Shown: one piece after another, positions 1 to 9,178 of the stretch | Position numbering within the stretch: the stretch's first letter is position 1 | How the letters are laid out: each line of letters starts with the position of its first letter | Source of the DNA: Moraxellaceae bacterium | GTDB taxonomy: Bacteria > Pseudomonadota > Gammaproteobacteria > Pseudomonadales > Moraxellaceae | Length of the DNA: 16,863 nucleotides | NCBI GenBank assembly: GCA_030684415.1 | Contig: JAUXNL010000551.1 | Coordinates: 1-16,863 of the forward strand | Reading direction: 5' to 3' | Program-made: the position numbers and the translations under genes | The notes under the pieces: model-generated | Told to the model about the DNA's origin: nothing | The model's input: only the letters and a program-made list of their open reading frames with translations | The model's database searches: none

Positions 1-2
1 AG

Positions 3-1241
3 GTCGTTGTGCAACTGCTCAAGAAGTTGGTGACCGCTGACAACCACAAGTACAGCCTGCGTGAGCATTTTTCTACGCACACGGAGCTGTTGGCGCTCAT
101 GGTCACCGAAAATGCAGGGCGCACGGGTGAGCACTATGTCACCACCTCGCGACGCGAGCATGTCGACATGCTCAAGCGCGGGCTTGGCGCCGGCTTTGTC
201 GTCGGCTTCATGGCCATGCTCAAGGTACTGTCCGGGAAAATGGTGCTGGCGCCCTTCGCCGCCGCCTTTGTTTACAGCATGAATTATTCGCTTGGCTTCA
301 TGCTGATCCACATGCTGCACTTCACTATCGCCACCAAGCAGCCCGCCATGACGGCTTCGCGAATTGCCGCGAGCATCAGTGAGGTGAAAAAAGGCAAGGA
401 ACGCGATCTGGAAGGGCTCGCCGACTTGTGCGTGAACGTGTTCCGCACCCAGTTCATTGCCATTGTGGGGAACGTAGCACTGGCCATTCCCATGGGGTAT
501 GTGATCGCATGGTTCTGGTGGTATTTCACGGGCGAACATCTGGCCAGCCCGGAAAAATCCGCGCACCTGCTGCACGAACTCAATCCGCTGGAAAGCCTGG
601 CGATTTTTCACGCTGCCATTGCGGGCGTCTGTCTGTTTCTGGCCGGCCTGATTTCCGGCTATTACGACAACAAGGCGATTTACATGAAAATCCCCGAGCG
701 CCTGCGCCAGCGCCCGGGACTGCAACAGCTACTCGGGATTGATCGGCTCGACCGGCTGACCCGGTATCTTGAAAACAATCTCGGGGCTCTAGCGGGGAAT
801 TTCTATTTCGGCCTGATGCTGGGCAGCATGGGCACACTCGGCTTCATTCTTGGCCTGCCGCTGGACATCCGCCATATCACGTTTTCTTCGGCCTACTTCT
901 CGTTTGCTTTTGTCGGTATGGACCAGCATCTGCCGCTGTACACGCTGGCGATCAGTCTGGCCGGGGTTGCCGCTATCGGCATGACCAATCTCGTGGTGAG
1001 TTTTTCACTAGCACTGATGGTGGCGCTGAAATCGCGCCGGGTCCGCTATGGACAATGGCTACCGTTGCTACTGCTGATTGCGCGCCGCTTCCGGAAAAAT
1101 CCGGGGCAGTTCTTCTGGCCGCCGAAAGAGGCTGCCCCTGAAACGGTAACGACCTCCGGTACTGCCGCAAACGCTACAGCCGCAGGAGCGGTCACAGGAG
1201 CATCCACCGGCACAACCGCCGCCGCGCCCGACAAACACTGA
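3..1241 (+). CDS. Gcr-family 'site-specific recombinase' membrane protein, 3' part
   Basis: This is a partial gene. The frame is open to the window edge and the first GTG (position 9) has no ribosome binding site, so the real start lies upstream. Family members are roughly 650-700 aa and 410 aa are seen here. The visible part has about seven hydrophobic segments (near residues 57-75, 78-105, 148-172, 196-218, 262-286, 290-304 and 308-340, counted from position 9), then a basic stretch (341-366) and a low-complexity Ala/Thr/Gly tail (374-410). The sequence resembles proteins annotated after gonococcal Gcr. I see no tyrosine- or serine-recombinase catalytic signature, so DNA recombination is doubtful and an inner-membrane role seems more likely. 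The gene converges on the AraC regulator with a 15-base gap and no T-rich terminator. Confidence 0.75.
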   Translation, partial: VVVQLLKKLVTADNHKYSLREHFSTHTELLALMVTENAGRTGEHYVTTSRREHVDMLKRGLGAGFVVGFMAMLKVLSGKMVLAPFAAAFVYSMNYSLGFMLIHMLHFTIATKQPAMTASRIAASISEVKKGKERDLEGLADLCVNVFRTQFIAIVGNVALAIPMGYVIAWFWWYFTGEHLASPEKSAHLLHELNPLESLAIFHAAIAGVCLFLAGLISGYYDNKAIYMKIPERLRQRPGLQQLLGIDRLDRLTRYLENNLGALAGNFYFGLMLGSMGTLGFILGLPLDIRHITFSSAYFSFAFVGMDQHLPLYTLAISLAGVAAIGMTNLVVSFSLALMVALKSRRVRYGQWLPLLLLIARRFRKNPGQFFWPPKEAAPETVTTSGTAANATAAGAVTGASTGTTAAAPDKH

Positions 1242-1256
1242 AGGCGCGGCGCCGGC

Positions 1257-2270
1257 TCAGGCCGAGCGCAGTTGCTCGCGCTTGCGCTTGCGGTACTCGA
1301 CCGGTGTTTCGCTGGTCCAGCGCTTGAACGCGCGATAGAAGGTACTCGGCTCGGAGAAGCCGGTGAGATAGACAATCTGCTCGATGGGTTCGTCCGTGCG
1401 GGCCAGCAAGCGTCGCGCCAGCCGCGAACGATAGTCCGCCAGAATCTGGTTGAAGCTGGTGTTGGCATCCGCCAACTGGCTGCGCAGCCGACGCGGCGGC
1501 ATGCCCAGACGCCGGGCAACCGACTCCAGACTGGTGTCCCCGCTTTCCAGCATTTCACCAATGGCTCGCTTGACCTCCACCACCAGATCATGACGCTGCA
1601 ATTCGGCCAGTTGTTCATTGGCCAGTTGCTCGTGCAAGCGCAGCAAGCGCGGCTCGGCCTGCCAGATGCGGTAGTCGAGTATCTCGCGATTGAAATAGAG
1701 CCGGTATTCGCCACAGCCCAGTGTGGCCGGGCAACCGTAGATGCGGGCGTACTCTTCCTTGGGCGCGCCTTCCGAGTGCTCGAAATGCACCGCCAAAGGC
1801 TGGAAATGATTGTCTGTGACAAAGCGGAAGAACTGGATCATTCCCGCGCCCATGGCCTCGGCAAAATGCCGGTTGGCCTGAGGCCCGGCCAAGCCGACGA
1901 GATAGCAGCGGTCATCCTCGATGATGAGACTGCCCGCCACGACATCGCTGAGCAGCCGATGAAACGCCATGGCGCGCTTCAGGCCTTCGCCAAACGTCGG
2001 GCTCGACGTAAAAAGGTATTCAAGCACCTGGCCGCGATACAGCGGCAAATGCTCGCCGAGATGCAGGCCGATATGCGGATCGCGCGAGACTTCTTCAGCG
2101 GCATGCCAGAACATCGACTGCGCCGCATTGGGCGTGCGCAAAGACGGATCATCGAGGCTTTGCAGTGCCACGCCGGCTCGCGCCAGCACAGCTTCGGCAG
2201 GAATGCCGGCATTGATCATGGCCTGATAAATCAGGCGCAGCATGATATGGGCGTCGGTCCGTTCAGCCAT
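1257..2270 (-). CDS. AraC-family transcriptional regulator with arabinose-binding-like N-domain
   Basis: This 337-aa DNA-binding regulator has the architecture of the OruR/ArgR-like AraC subgroup. An N-terminal sensory domain covers about residues 15-205. A C-terminal AraC domain has two helix-turn-helix motifs, near 247-270 (LESVARRLGMPPRRLRSQL) and 295-318 (IEQIVYLTGFSEPSTFYRAF). The second contains the typical GFSEPSTFYRAFKRW signature, and the length matches the family. I chose the ATG at 2270. A TTG directly before it (2273) sits 8 bases from a GGAG and could be the real start. The effector and targets are not visible: the neighbours are a membrane protein (convergent) and the purL unit (same strand, 84 bases upstream). 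It is probably transcribed alone. Confidence 0.88.
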   Translation of the reverse strand: MAERTDAHIMLRLIYQAMINAGIPAEAVLARAGVALQSLDDPSLRTPNAAQSMFWHAAEEVSRDPHIGLHLGEHLPLYRGQVLEYLFTSSPTFGEGLKRAMAFHRLLSDVVAGSLIIEDDRCYLVGLAGPQANRHFAEAMGAGMIQFFRFVTDNHFQPLAVHFEHSEGAPKEEYARIYGCPATLGCGEYRLYFNREILDYRIWQAEPRLLRLHEQLANEQLAELQRHDLVVEVKRAIGEMLESGDTSLESVARRLGMPPRRLRSQLADANTSFNQILADYRSRLARRLLARTDEPIEQIVYLTGFSEPSTFYRAFKRWTSETPVEYRKRKREQLRSA

Positions 2271-2354
2271 CAAGCGATGTTCTCCGTTTACTGCTCTGAC
2301 TCACGAGGCTGCTCTGCAAAACTGGCGTGACGATACCCCAATGCCGCGCGACTG

Positions 2355-2666
2355 TCACAAGTCAAGTATACGCACGACATCATAGGCTGGCGTTTCATAC
2401 GGGTGTGCCGCTTTCAATGCAGCCACGGCGGCAGCGATGCAGCTCTCCGCACACACCAACTCGACACGGTACTCGGCAACCGTCTCCAGCCGGCCTGTCT
2501 CACCGACAAAAGGGGTACTGCCGGCCAAGGGGCGAAACTGCCCTGTGCCCTCCACCTGCCAGGCACAGGCCTCGTAGTGGCCGATCCGTCCCGCGCCGGC
2601 GGCAAACAATGCCGCTTTCACTGACTCAAGATGCGATGGGGGAACGTAGAACGTTATCTTGAACAT
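2355..2666 (-). CDS. YqfO/NIF3-like small protein (103 aa)
   Basis: This short protein corresponds to the domain found within YqfO/NIF3 proteins and also as stand-alone proteins of about 100 aa in proteobacteria. Diagnostic stretches are MFKITFYVPP at the start, GRIGHYEACAW and GTGQFRPLAGSTPF in the middle, and HPYETPAYDVV near the end. The frame extends upstream to 2741, but that part lies inside purL, so MFKIT is the natural start. It begins 14 bases after the purL stop codon on the same strand, so it is likely co-transcribed with and translationally linked to purL. No strong Shine-Dalgarno sequence is visible. The molecular function of the family is unsettled: metal or small-ligand binding is suspected. 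A purine link is only suggested by position. Confidence 0.85.
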   Translation of the reverse strand: MFKITFYVPPSHLESVKAALFAAGAGRIGHYEACAWQVEGTGQFRPLAGSTPFVGETGRLETVAEYRVELVCAESCIAAAVAALKAAHPYETPAYDVVRILDL

Positions 2667-2680
2667 GACGTTGAAAACGC

Positions 2681-5600
2681 TCAGCCCGTGAATACCCGCG
2701 CATTGCGGAACAGACGCATCCACGAGCCGTCTTCTTCCCATTCGCCGGGGTACCAGCTGTGCTGTACGGCACGGAACACGCGTTCAGGATGCGGCATCAG
2801 GATGGTGGCTCTGCCATCACGACTGGTGACACCCGTTATGCCACCGGCTGAGCCATTCGGGTTCAGCGGATAGGCCTCCGTCGGACGCCCCTCGTGGTCT
2901 ACGTAGCCGACCGCCACCAGACCGCTCCCGGCCAGCGCGGCAATCCGCGCGGCCGTATCGGCGACCCGGCCTTCACCATGCGCCACCGCAATCGGCATAC
3001 GCGAACCCGCCATGCCGGCCAGCAGCACGGAAGGCGATTCTTTCACTTCCACCATGACCGTACGTGCTTCGAACTGCTCGCTGACATTGCGCGCAAAGCG
3101 CGGCCAGGCCTCCGCGCCCGGAATCAGATCCTTGAGCTGCGAGAGCATCTGGCAGCCGTTGCAAACACCGAGGGAAAAAGTATCCGGACGCGCAAAGAAA
3201 GCAGCGAACTCATCACGGGCGCGGGCATTGAACAAGACCGAACGCGCCCAGCCACCACCGGCGCCGAGCACATCGCCATACGAGAAGCCGCCACATGCCA
3301 CCAAGCCTTTGAAGCCGGTGAGCGCCACACGACCACTGATGATGTCGCTCATGTGCACATCCACCGCTGTAAAGCCGGCGCGTGTGAACGCAGCCGCCAT
3401 TTCGACATGGCCATTGACACCCTGCTCGCGCAGGATGGCGACGCGCGGACGCAGGCCCGTGGCAATCAACGGAGCCGCCACATTGTCGTTGTGATCGTAA
3501 GTGAGGGCGACATGCAGACCCCGATCGGCGTCATCACTGATGCGATCGAATTCCTGGCGCGCGCAATCCGCGTTATCGCGCAACTCCTGAATACGGAAAC
3601 TGGTTTCGGCCCAGAGACGCTGTAATTCTGCACGCGAGGCAGTAAACACCTCGGCACCGTCATGCCGAATGCGCAACACGGCATCAGCACTGACTCGCCC
3701 CACTGCCGCAGCATGCAGACCGGCCTGCGCAAGCACGGCCAGAATGCGGGCGGTATCGGCCGCACGCACTTGCACCACGGCACCCAGCTCTTCATTGAAC
3801 AGCATTGGCAGCAAATCACCGCTGAGCGTCAGCTCGACGCCGGCGCGACCAGCAAACGCCATTTCCGCGACTGCTGCAAACAGGCCACCATCACTGCGAT
3901 CGTGATACGCGAGCAGATCACCGTCGGCATTGAGTTGCTGCACGGTGGCAAAAAACGCTTTCAGTGCGGCCGCGTCATCCACATCGGGCGCCACATTGCC
4001 AATTGCGCCGTACACCTGCGCCAGCGCCGAGCCCCCCATGCGGTTCTTGCCCGCGCCGAGATCAATCAGCAGCAGCGCGGTATCACCCTGATCACGCCGC
4101 AGTTGTGGCGTTAGTGTGCGCCGCACATCACTGACCGGTGCAAAGGCGGTAATCACCAGCGACAGCGGCGATGTCACGGCTTTTTTCTCGCCGGCCTCCT
4201 CCCACACCGTCCGCATGGACAAAGAGTCCTTACCGACGGGAATGGCAATGCCAAGGGCTGGGCAGATATCCATGCCCACGGCGCGCACGGCATCGAACAG
4301 GTTTTCGTCTTCTTTGCCATGGCCTGCAGCCGCCATCCAGTTGGCCGACAGCCGGATGTCGCCAATTGCGGTGATACGGCTGGCGGCAATATTGGTGATG
4401 GCTTCGCCCACCGCCATGCGAGCACTGGCGCTGGCATCAATAATCGCCAGCGGGGTGCGCTCGCCCATGGCCATGGCTTCGCCAGCGAAGGTGTTGAAAC
4501 CTGTTGTCGTCACCGCACAGTCGGCGACCGGCACCTGCCACGGCCCCACCATCTGTTCGCGTGCAACCATGCCGGTAATCGAGCGGTCGCCAATGGTGAT
4601 GAGGAAAGATTTGCTGGCCACCGACGGCAGTTGCAGCACGCGGCGCACGGCCTCGCCCAGATCGATGCCGGAGGCATCAAACGCGGCTTGCTCAAGCGTC
4701 TGCCGCGTGACGGTACGGGTCATGCGCGGCGCTTTGCCGAGCAGCACCTGCATGGGCATGTCGACCGGATGATTATCGAAATGGGCATCTGCCACTTTGA
4801 GCTCGCGCACGGCAGTGGCGGCACCCAGCACGGCAAACGGGCAACGCTCGCGGGCGCAGATGGCTTCAAACTCAGCCAGACGAGCCGGAGACACCGCCAG
4901 CACATAGCGCTCCTGAGCTTCGTTACACCAGATTTCTACCGGGCGCATGCCCGACTCCAGCGAAGGAATCGCACGCAAATCCAGCGTCGCGCCAAGATCA
5001 TGCTCGTGCACGAGCTCGGGCATGGCATTGGACAATCCCCCCGCGCCGACGTCATGCACGGACACAATCGGATTGTTGCCGCCCATGGCCCAGCAGACAT
5101 CCAGCACTTCCTGGCAACGGCGCTCCATTTCCGGGTTATCGCGCTGTACGGATGCAAAATCGAGATTTTCCGCGCTCGCGCCAGAGGCCATGGACGAGGC
5201 CGCGCCACCGCCGAGCCCGATCAGCAGCGCAGGCCCACCAAGCACGATGAGGCAATCACCGGGTTGGATCGGATTCTTCTGCACATGGTCGCCACGAATG
5301 TTGCCGTAGCCGCCGGCGATCATGATCGGCTTGTGGTAGCCGCGCACTTCCGGCCCCTCCAGTCCGTTCACGCGCATTTCAAAACTACGGAAATAGCCGC
5401 ACAACGCGGGGCGGCCAAATTCGTTGTTGAATGCCGCTCCCCCCAAGGGGCCTTCGATCATGATGTCGAGAGCGGTGACGATGCGATCCGGCTTGCCGTA
5501 TGGCTGCTCCCACGGCTGGCCAAAGCCCGGAATATTGAGGTTGGAAACGCTGAAGCCGGTGAGGCCGGCTTTGGGCTTGCCGCCGCGACCGGTGGCGCCT

Positions 5601-6544
5601 TCATCGCGGATTTCACCACCGGAGCCGGTTGAAGCGCCGGGGAAGGGCGAAATCGCGGTCGGGTGATTGTGCGTCTCCACCTTCATCAGGATATGCACAT
5701 CCTCCGCACTGAAGCGGTATTCCTGCGTGCCGGCATCCGGGTAAAAGCGCTCGGTGTGATGGCCGGTAATGACCGCCGCATTGTCTTTGTAGGCGGACAG
5801 AATGCCGGCCGGCGCCACGGCATAAGTGTTCTTGATCATCTGGAACAGCGAGCGCTCCTGCTGCGCGCCATCAATCACCCAGTCGGCATTGAATATCTTG
5901 TGCCGGCAATGCTCGGAGTTCGCCTGGGCGAACATCATCAACTCGACATCTGTCGGGTTGCGGCCCAGCGCGTGGAAATTCTCCACCAGATAATCGATTT
6001 CATCACCGGACAGCGCAAAGCCCTGATCACGGTTGGCCGCTACCAACGCATCACGCCCGCCCGCCAGAATGTCGACGGTGGCCAGCGGCCTTGGCGCCTC
6101 GGCACGGAACAGCACCGACGCCGCCTCTACCGACGCCAGCACCGCCTGTGTCATGCGGTCATGCAGGCTGGCCGCCAGCAGGTTGCGCTCGGCAGCAGAG
6201 AACGGGCCTCCTTCTATATAGAAGGCTGTGCCGCGCTCAATGCGGGCAACGCCGGCAAGACCACAGTTGCGGGCAATGTCGGTCGCTTTGGAGGACCACG
6301 GCGAAATCGTGCCCGGCCGTGGTACCACCAGAAACAGTTCCCCGGTCTCAGCACCCGAAAAAGGCTCGCCATAGGCCAACAAGGCTTCCAGACGCTCCCG
6401 TCCTTGCCCATCCACTTCACCATCCACCAAATGAAGGAAGCGCACGCTTACTGCCGAAACCTTTGGCAGCAAGGCCTTGAGGTCACGCAGCAGTCGGTTT
6501 TGTCGGAAAACGGAAAGCGCCAGGGAACCAGGCAGGATGAGCAT
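2681..6544 (-). CDS. purL: Phosphoribosylformylglycinamidine synthase (FGAM synthetase), large single-chain type
   Basis: PurL catalyses the ATP- and glutamine-dependent conversion of FGAR to FGAM, the fourth step of de novo purine synthesis, in the cytosol. At 1287 aa it is the single-chain proteobacterial type (E. coli enzyme about 1295 aa). In order it has an N-terminal PurS-like region (about 1-150), a linker with QANSEHCRHKIFNADW (His about 212), the duplicated PurM-like synthetase core with glycine-rich ATP/substrate loops (GGEIRDEGATGRGG, LGGGAASSMASG), and a C-terminal class I glutamine amidotransferase. The amidotransferase triad is visible: Cys1128 (GVCNGCQ) and His1252/Glu1254 (MPHPERVF), with spacing close to E. 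coli. I chose MLILPGSLALS at 6544, with a GAGAG 7 bases upstream. The 16 further upstream codons look non-conserved. It is divergent from mltF and is followed by the YqfO-like gene. Confidence 0.98.
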   Translation of the reverse strand: MLILPGSLALSVFRQNRLLRDLKALLPKVSAVSVRFLHLVDGEVDGQGRERLEALLAYGEPFSGAETGELFLVVPRPGTISPWSSKATDIARNCGLAGVARIERGTAFYIEGGPFSAAERNLLAASLHDRMTQAVLASVEAASVLFRAEAPRPLATVDILAGGRDALVAANRDQGFALSGDEIDYLVENFHALGRNPTDVELMMFAQANSEHCRHKIFNADWVIDGAQQERSLFQMIKNTYAVAPAGILSAYKDNAAVITGHHTERFYPDAGTQEYRFSAEDVHILMKVETHNHPTAISPFPGASTGSGGEIRDEGATGRGGKPKAGLTGFSVSNLNIPGFGQPWEQPYGKPDRIVTALDIMIEGPLGGAAFNNEFGRPALCGYFRSFEMRVNGLEGPEVRGYHKPIMIAGGYGNIRGDHVQKNPIQPGDCLIVLGGPALLIGLGGGAASSMASGASAENLDFASVQRDNPEMERRCQEVLDVCWAMGGNNPIVSVHDVGAGGLSNAMPELVHEHDLGATLDLRAIPSLESGMRPVEIWCNEAQERYVLAVSPARLAEFEAICARERCPFAVLGAATAVRELKVADAHFDNHPVDMPMQVLLGKAPRMTRTVTRQTLEQAAFDASGIDLGEAVRRVLQLPSVASKSFLITIGDRSITGMVAREQMVGPWQVPVADCAVTTTGFNTFAGEAMAMGERTPLAIIDASASARMAVGEAITNIAASRITAIGDIRLSANWMAAAGHGKEDENLFDAVRAVGMDICPALGIAIPVGKDSLSMRTVWEEAGEKKAVTSPLSLVITAFAPVSDVRRTLTPQLRRDQGDTALLLIDLGAGKNRMGGSALAQVYGAIGNVAPDVDDAAALKAFFATVQQLNADGDLLAYHDRSDGGLFAAVAEMAFAGRAGVELTLSGDLLPMLFNEELGAVVQVRAADTARILAVLAQAGLHAAAVGRVSADAVLRIRHDGAEVFTASRAELQRLWAETSFRIQELRDNADCARQEFDRISDDADRGLHVALTYDHNDNVAAPLIATGLRPRVAILREQGVNGHVEMAAAFTRAGFTAVDVHMSDIISGRVALTGFKGLVACGGFSYGDVLGAGGGWARSVLFNARARDEFAAFFARPDTFSLGVCNGCQMLSQLKDLIPGAEAWPRFARNVSEQFEARTVMVEVKESPSVLLAGMAGSRMPIAVAHGEGRVADTAARIAALAGSGLVAVGYVDHEGRPTEAYPLNPNGSAGGITGVTSRDGRATILMPHPERVFRAVQHSWYPGEWEEDGSWMRLFRNARVFTG

Positions 6545-6938
6545 GTCGGTCTCTCGGGGGACGGGGTACGAATGGCGCCGCTGGTCTGCCATCCGCTGAA
6601 CGGCTGGTCAGACGACAGCAGGCCGGCGGCTGCCGGAAAAGGCCGCAATCATACGGCAATAGCGGATTTGGGGACACCGGGAGCTCGTGGCGGCTGGTCG
6701 GGAGGCGCCTGAATTGTCAGACAATGCCCTCGATTTTGTCCCCTCCGGTGCTGGACATTGTGTGACGTGGTCGATAGATTGCGCCCGACCTCGCGCTACC
6801 GCCCTGCCCTTGCAGAGCCCACGGCGCGACATGGTGAGCCCACTGGCTACCGAAACACCCCCTAGGGTAAACGCGACGGCGGCAAAGGATGAGGAAGTCC
6901 TTGCTGGCATAAACGGTAAACCGAACGAGGTACTCAGG
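6545..6938. other. Divergent spacer between purL and mltF
   Basis: This 394-base spacer should hold the promoters of both genes. For mltF there is a good sigma70-like candidate (listed separately). For purL the only decent -10 is TATGAT on the minus strand (6653-6648), about 104 bases before the purL ATG and with a poor -35 (weak call). A near-palindrome TTGTCAGACAA sits at about 6715-6725 and could be an operator, but I recognise no PurR box. The mltF frame is open back to 6687, but that extension has no ribosome binding site and does not resemble MltF. Confidence 0.5.
6752..6780 (+). promoter_or_regulatory. Candidate sigma70 promoter for mltF
   Basis: TGGACA (6752-6757) is followed after exactly 17 bases by TAGATT (6775-6780), giving five of six and four of six matches to the consensus. 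Transcription would start near 6787, leaving a leader of about 150 bases before the mltF ATG at 6939. This is inferred from sequence match only. Confidence 0.4.
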
Positions 6939-8393
6939 ATGTCTGGCGGCCATCACGCGCTCCGCATGTTACGAACGCGCCTGCTCTACCCCCTCTTGCG
7001 CCTGCGCCCTAAAGCCGCATTGCGCGCCGCCTTCATCAGCGCGCTGATGATTGCACTGTTCCAGCTCCAGCCCCAGACCAACGCCCTGCAGCAGGTGCAA
7101 ACCCGAGGCACGCTCGTGCTGACCGGCATCAGCGGCCCGACAACGTTCACGCTTGGCGCCGATGGCGGCCGTGGCTTGCAGTTCGAACTGGCCCGCCAGT
7201 TTGCCGCCGAGCTGGGGGTGCGTCTCGACATTCACGATGCCGGTGATGCCGCGAGCGTGCTCACCGACATTCACCGCAACAATGCCGACATCGCCATTAC
7301 CGGCCTCGCCACCGACGATCCGCGCCTGAAGCGCCTGCGCACGGCCAAACCCTATATGGCCGTGAGCGAGCTGCTCATCCAGCGCATGGGCACCGCCGCC
7401 CCGTCCAGCTTCGATGCGCTGGATGCGGCCCGCATCGGGGTCATGACCGGCTCCTCCGAAGCCTTGCGCCTGAAGGCACTGACCCGCTGGCGCCCGGATC
7501 TGCAAGTCATCGAGTTCGACGACAAAGACCCGCTGGCCCTGCTCGAGCAGTTGGACGCACGCGAGCTTGACTACATCGCCCTCAACTCCAGCGAATACGA
7601 AGCCCGGCGCACACTCTTCCCCGCCACCAGCGTAGCGCTGACCCTGCAGGACAGCAGCGAACTGGCCTGGGCTTTCGTGAAGACCCGCGACCAGAGCCTG
7701 TTTCAGGCAGCGCAGGACTTCATGGCGCGCAAACAGGCCGACGGTACGCTGGACAAGCTTGTGGCCTTCTATAGCCAGGGCAACAGCTTTGAAGCGCATA
7801 CGCGCAACTTCCAGCGCGACATGGCCCGGCGTCTGCCGCACTACCAACCGCTGTTCGAGCAAAGTGCGAAACGTCATGGCATCGAGTGGCGTTTACTGGC
7901 GGCCATCGGCTATCAAGAGTCCAAATGGCAGCCGGACGCCATCTCGCCCACTGGCGTTCAGGGCCTGATGATGCTGACGCGCGACACCGCCGCCCATATG
8001 GGCGTGGCGGATCGTACCGACCCGCGCCAGAGCATTGCCGGCGGGGCACGTTACTTCCAGCAAATCCTCAAGAGCCTGCCGGACACCGTGCGTGAGCCGG
8101 ATCGTACCTGGATGGCACTGGCCGCCTACAACATGGGCCCCGCGTATGTGGAGCGTGCCAGGCGCCGTGCGCTGGCCGCCGGAGACGATGCGGATCGCTG
8201 GCTGAGTGTCAGCGACCATCTGCGCCAGATGGGCATAGAGGCGCGCCGTCAGGGGCGCTCGATCCCGGTAGGACAAGCCCTGCTCTATGTGCAGCATGTC
8301 CGGCATTTCCACGATGCCCTGCTCATGGCCAGCGCACAGGAAAGCGATGGCCGCATGGCCGCCGTCAACCGCCGCCAGCGCCTCGTGCACTGA
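6939..8393 (+). CDS. mltF: Membrane-bound lytic murein transglycosylase F
   Basis: MltF cleaves the MurNAc-GlcNAc bond of peptidoglycan to form 1,6-anhydroMurNAc, acting from the cell envelope during wall turnover. The protein is 484 aa. A hydrophobic N-terminal anchor lies near residues 27-46. A periplasmic substrate-binding (SBP_bac_3-like) regulatory domain follows, about 55-280 (GLQFELARQFAAELGV, NADIAITGLA). The C-terminal SLT domain spans about 305-460. Its catalytic Glu327 is in GYQESKWQPDAISPTGVQGL, and AAYNMGP is the typical downstream motif. I chose the ATG at 6939 because GAGG at 6927-6930 gives an 8-base spacing; the frame is open 84 codons further upstream without a binding site. 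The divergent purL-mltF arrangement is common in pseudomonads. The gene ends before a strong terminator. Confidence 0.95.
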   Translation: MSGGHHALRMLRTRLLYPLLRLRPKAALRAAFISALMIALFQLQPQTNALQQVQTRGTLVLTGISGPTTFTLGADGGRGLQFELARQFAAELGVRLDIHDAGDAASVLTDIHRNNADIAITGLATDDPRLKRLRTAKPYMAVSELLIQRMGTAAPSSFDALDAARIGVMTGSSEALRLKALTRWRPDLQVIEFDDKDPLALLEQLDARELDYIALNSSEYEARRTLFPATSVALTLQDSSELAWAFVKTRDQSLFQAAQDFMARKQADGTLDKLVAFYSQGNSFEAHTRNFQRDMARRLPHYQPLFEQSAKRHGIEWRLLAAIGYQESKWQPDAISPTGVQGLMMLTRDTAAHMGVADRTDPRQSIAGGARYFQQILKSLPDTVREPDRTWMALAAYNMGPAYVERARRRALAAGDDADRWLSVSDHLRQMGIEARRQGRSIPVGQALLYVQHVRHFHDALLMASAQESDGRMAAVNRRQRLVH

Positions 8394-8420
8394 CCCTGCG
8401 ACGACAGAACTCTCTCTCAT

Positions 8421-8446
8421 GCCCCGGCTCGCCGGGGCTCTTTTTT
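8421..8446 (+). terminator. Intrinsic terminator after mltF
   Basis: A perfect 7-bp GC stem (GCCCCGG / CCGGGGC) with a CTCG loop is followed by TC and six T residues, 27 bases after the mltF stop codon. This is a textbook rho-independent terminator for the plus strand. Confidence 0.9.
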
Positions 8447-8770
8447 GGGGCTCGGTTATTTTAGGACTCAGCCCTGTTGTGGAAAAGCGACCGACCGCTA
8501 TGCAGATGGCAACGCACTGCTGACTGACCCAGAGCTGTTCGGGCCAAGCCAGCCGAAGCGTATTGACCGCCACCCTCGCCCCTACAGTGAGGTCCTCTAT
8601 CGACGTCCCCCAATGAACTTCTCCATTAGTGAGCAACGCAAATCCCGGCGGGGGAACAGGACAAACGACGTCATATCGCCACCACTGAACGTGGGCCATC
8701 CAAAACCGGGCTGGGGCGTACCGGCCGCACACGGCATAATGCCGGCATCTCACTGGCGGCCACCCACTTG
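8447..8770. other. Intergenic spacer upstream of the 8771-9645 gene pair
   Basis: I see no convincing gene in these 324 bases. A plus-strand open frame here starts with a TTG inside the terminator T-run and has no recognisable content. The only structured element is a perfect 13-bp palindrome at 8732-8744 (CGGCAT-A-ATGCCG), 26 bases before the next ATG. It includes a CATAAT that could serve as a -10 box, but no matching -35 is clear. Confidence 0.4.
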
Positions 8771-9178
8771 ATGACTTCTGCCCTGACAGAAATACGATCG
8801 ACTCGCCAGATCGCTGGCGAGCCCCAACGACGCTGGTTCTCCGGTGAAACACTCGATCTGGTGGTCTGGCTGGACGCCAACGCCAAGCCCGACAGCTTCC
8901 AGCTCTGCTACGACAAGCCGCTGGCCGAAAAAGCACTGACCTGGACACCCGCCACCGGCTTCACCCACCAGGCGGTAGATGATGGCAGCCACGACCTGCC
9001 ACGACACAAGGGCACACCGGTGCTGCACGCCATCGGCCCTGCTGACTTGCCCCGCATACGACAACTGTTCGGCGCCGTCGCTCACACGTTGCCGCCAGAT
9101 GTTATGGCACTGGTAGCGCACACGCTGGCGAGCACATCTGTGGATGGACCGAGTGACCGCTTGGAGCCCATGTCATGA
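8771..9178 (+). CDS. Conserved-looking protein of unknown function (135 aa)
   Basis: I do not recognise this family. It is a soluble, acidic-to-neutral protein without signal peptide or membrane segment. The start region is rich in substrate-fold-like features (QRRWFSGETLDLVVWLD, then FQLCYDKPLAEKALTW), and GTPVLHAIG occurs in the middle. I chose the ATG at 8771: a TTG directly precedes it, and the ribosome binding site is weak. Its stop codon overlaps the start of the next gene by ATGA, so the two are translationally coupled. Being tied to a DUF188 protein suggests a shared job, but nothing in the sequence says which. Confidence 0.75.
   Translation: MTSALTEIRSTRQIAGEPQRRWFSGETLDLVVWLDANAKPDSFQLCYDKPLAEKALTWTPATGFTHQAVDDGSHDLPRHKGTPVLHAIGPADLPRIRQLFGAVAHTLPPDVMALVAHTLASTSVDGPSDRLEPMS

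Noticed and set aside
1046..1822. 258-codon minus-strand frame across the AraC/recombinase junction
   Set aside because: It is an alternate frame of the AraC gene with Ser/Arg/Pro-rich shadow composition.
1272..2330. 352-codon plus-strand frame opposite the AraC regulator
   Set aside because: It is the antisense shadow of a complete AraC-family gene; no domain is recognisable.
4319..6712. Long plus-strand open frames (437 and 349 codons) opposite purL
   Set aside because: They are antisense to a full-length, motif-complete PurL, and their composition is shadow-like (His, Arg, Ala, Gly).
6969..7877. 302-codon minus-strand frame opposite mltF
   Set aside because: It is a shadow of the substrate-binding domain of MltF, with repetitive Gln/Ala/Gly composition.
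8445..8771. 108-codon plus-strand frame after the mltF terminator
   Set aside because: It starts with TTG inside the terminator T-run, has no binding site and contains Pro/Arg-rich sequence with no family resemblance.
7893..8948. 351-codon minus-strand frame across the mltF end and spacer
   Set aside because: It overlaps the mltF catalytic domain, its terminator and the next gene; no conserved content.
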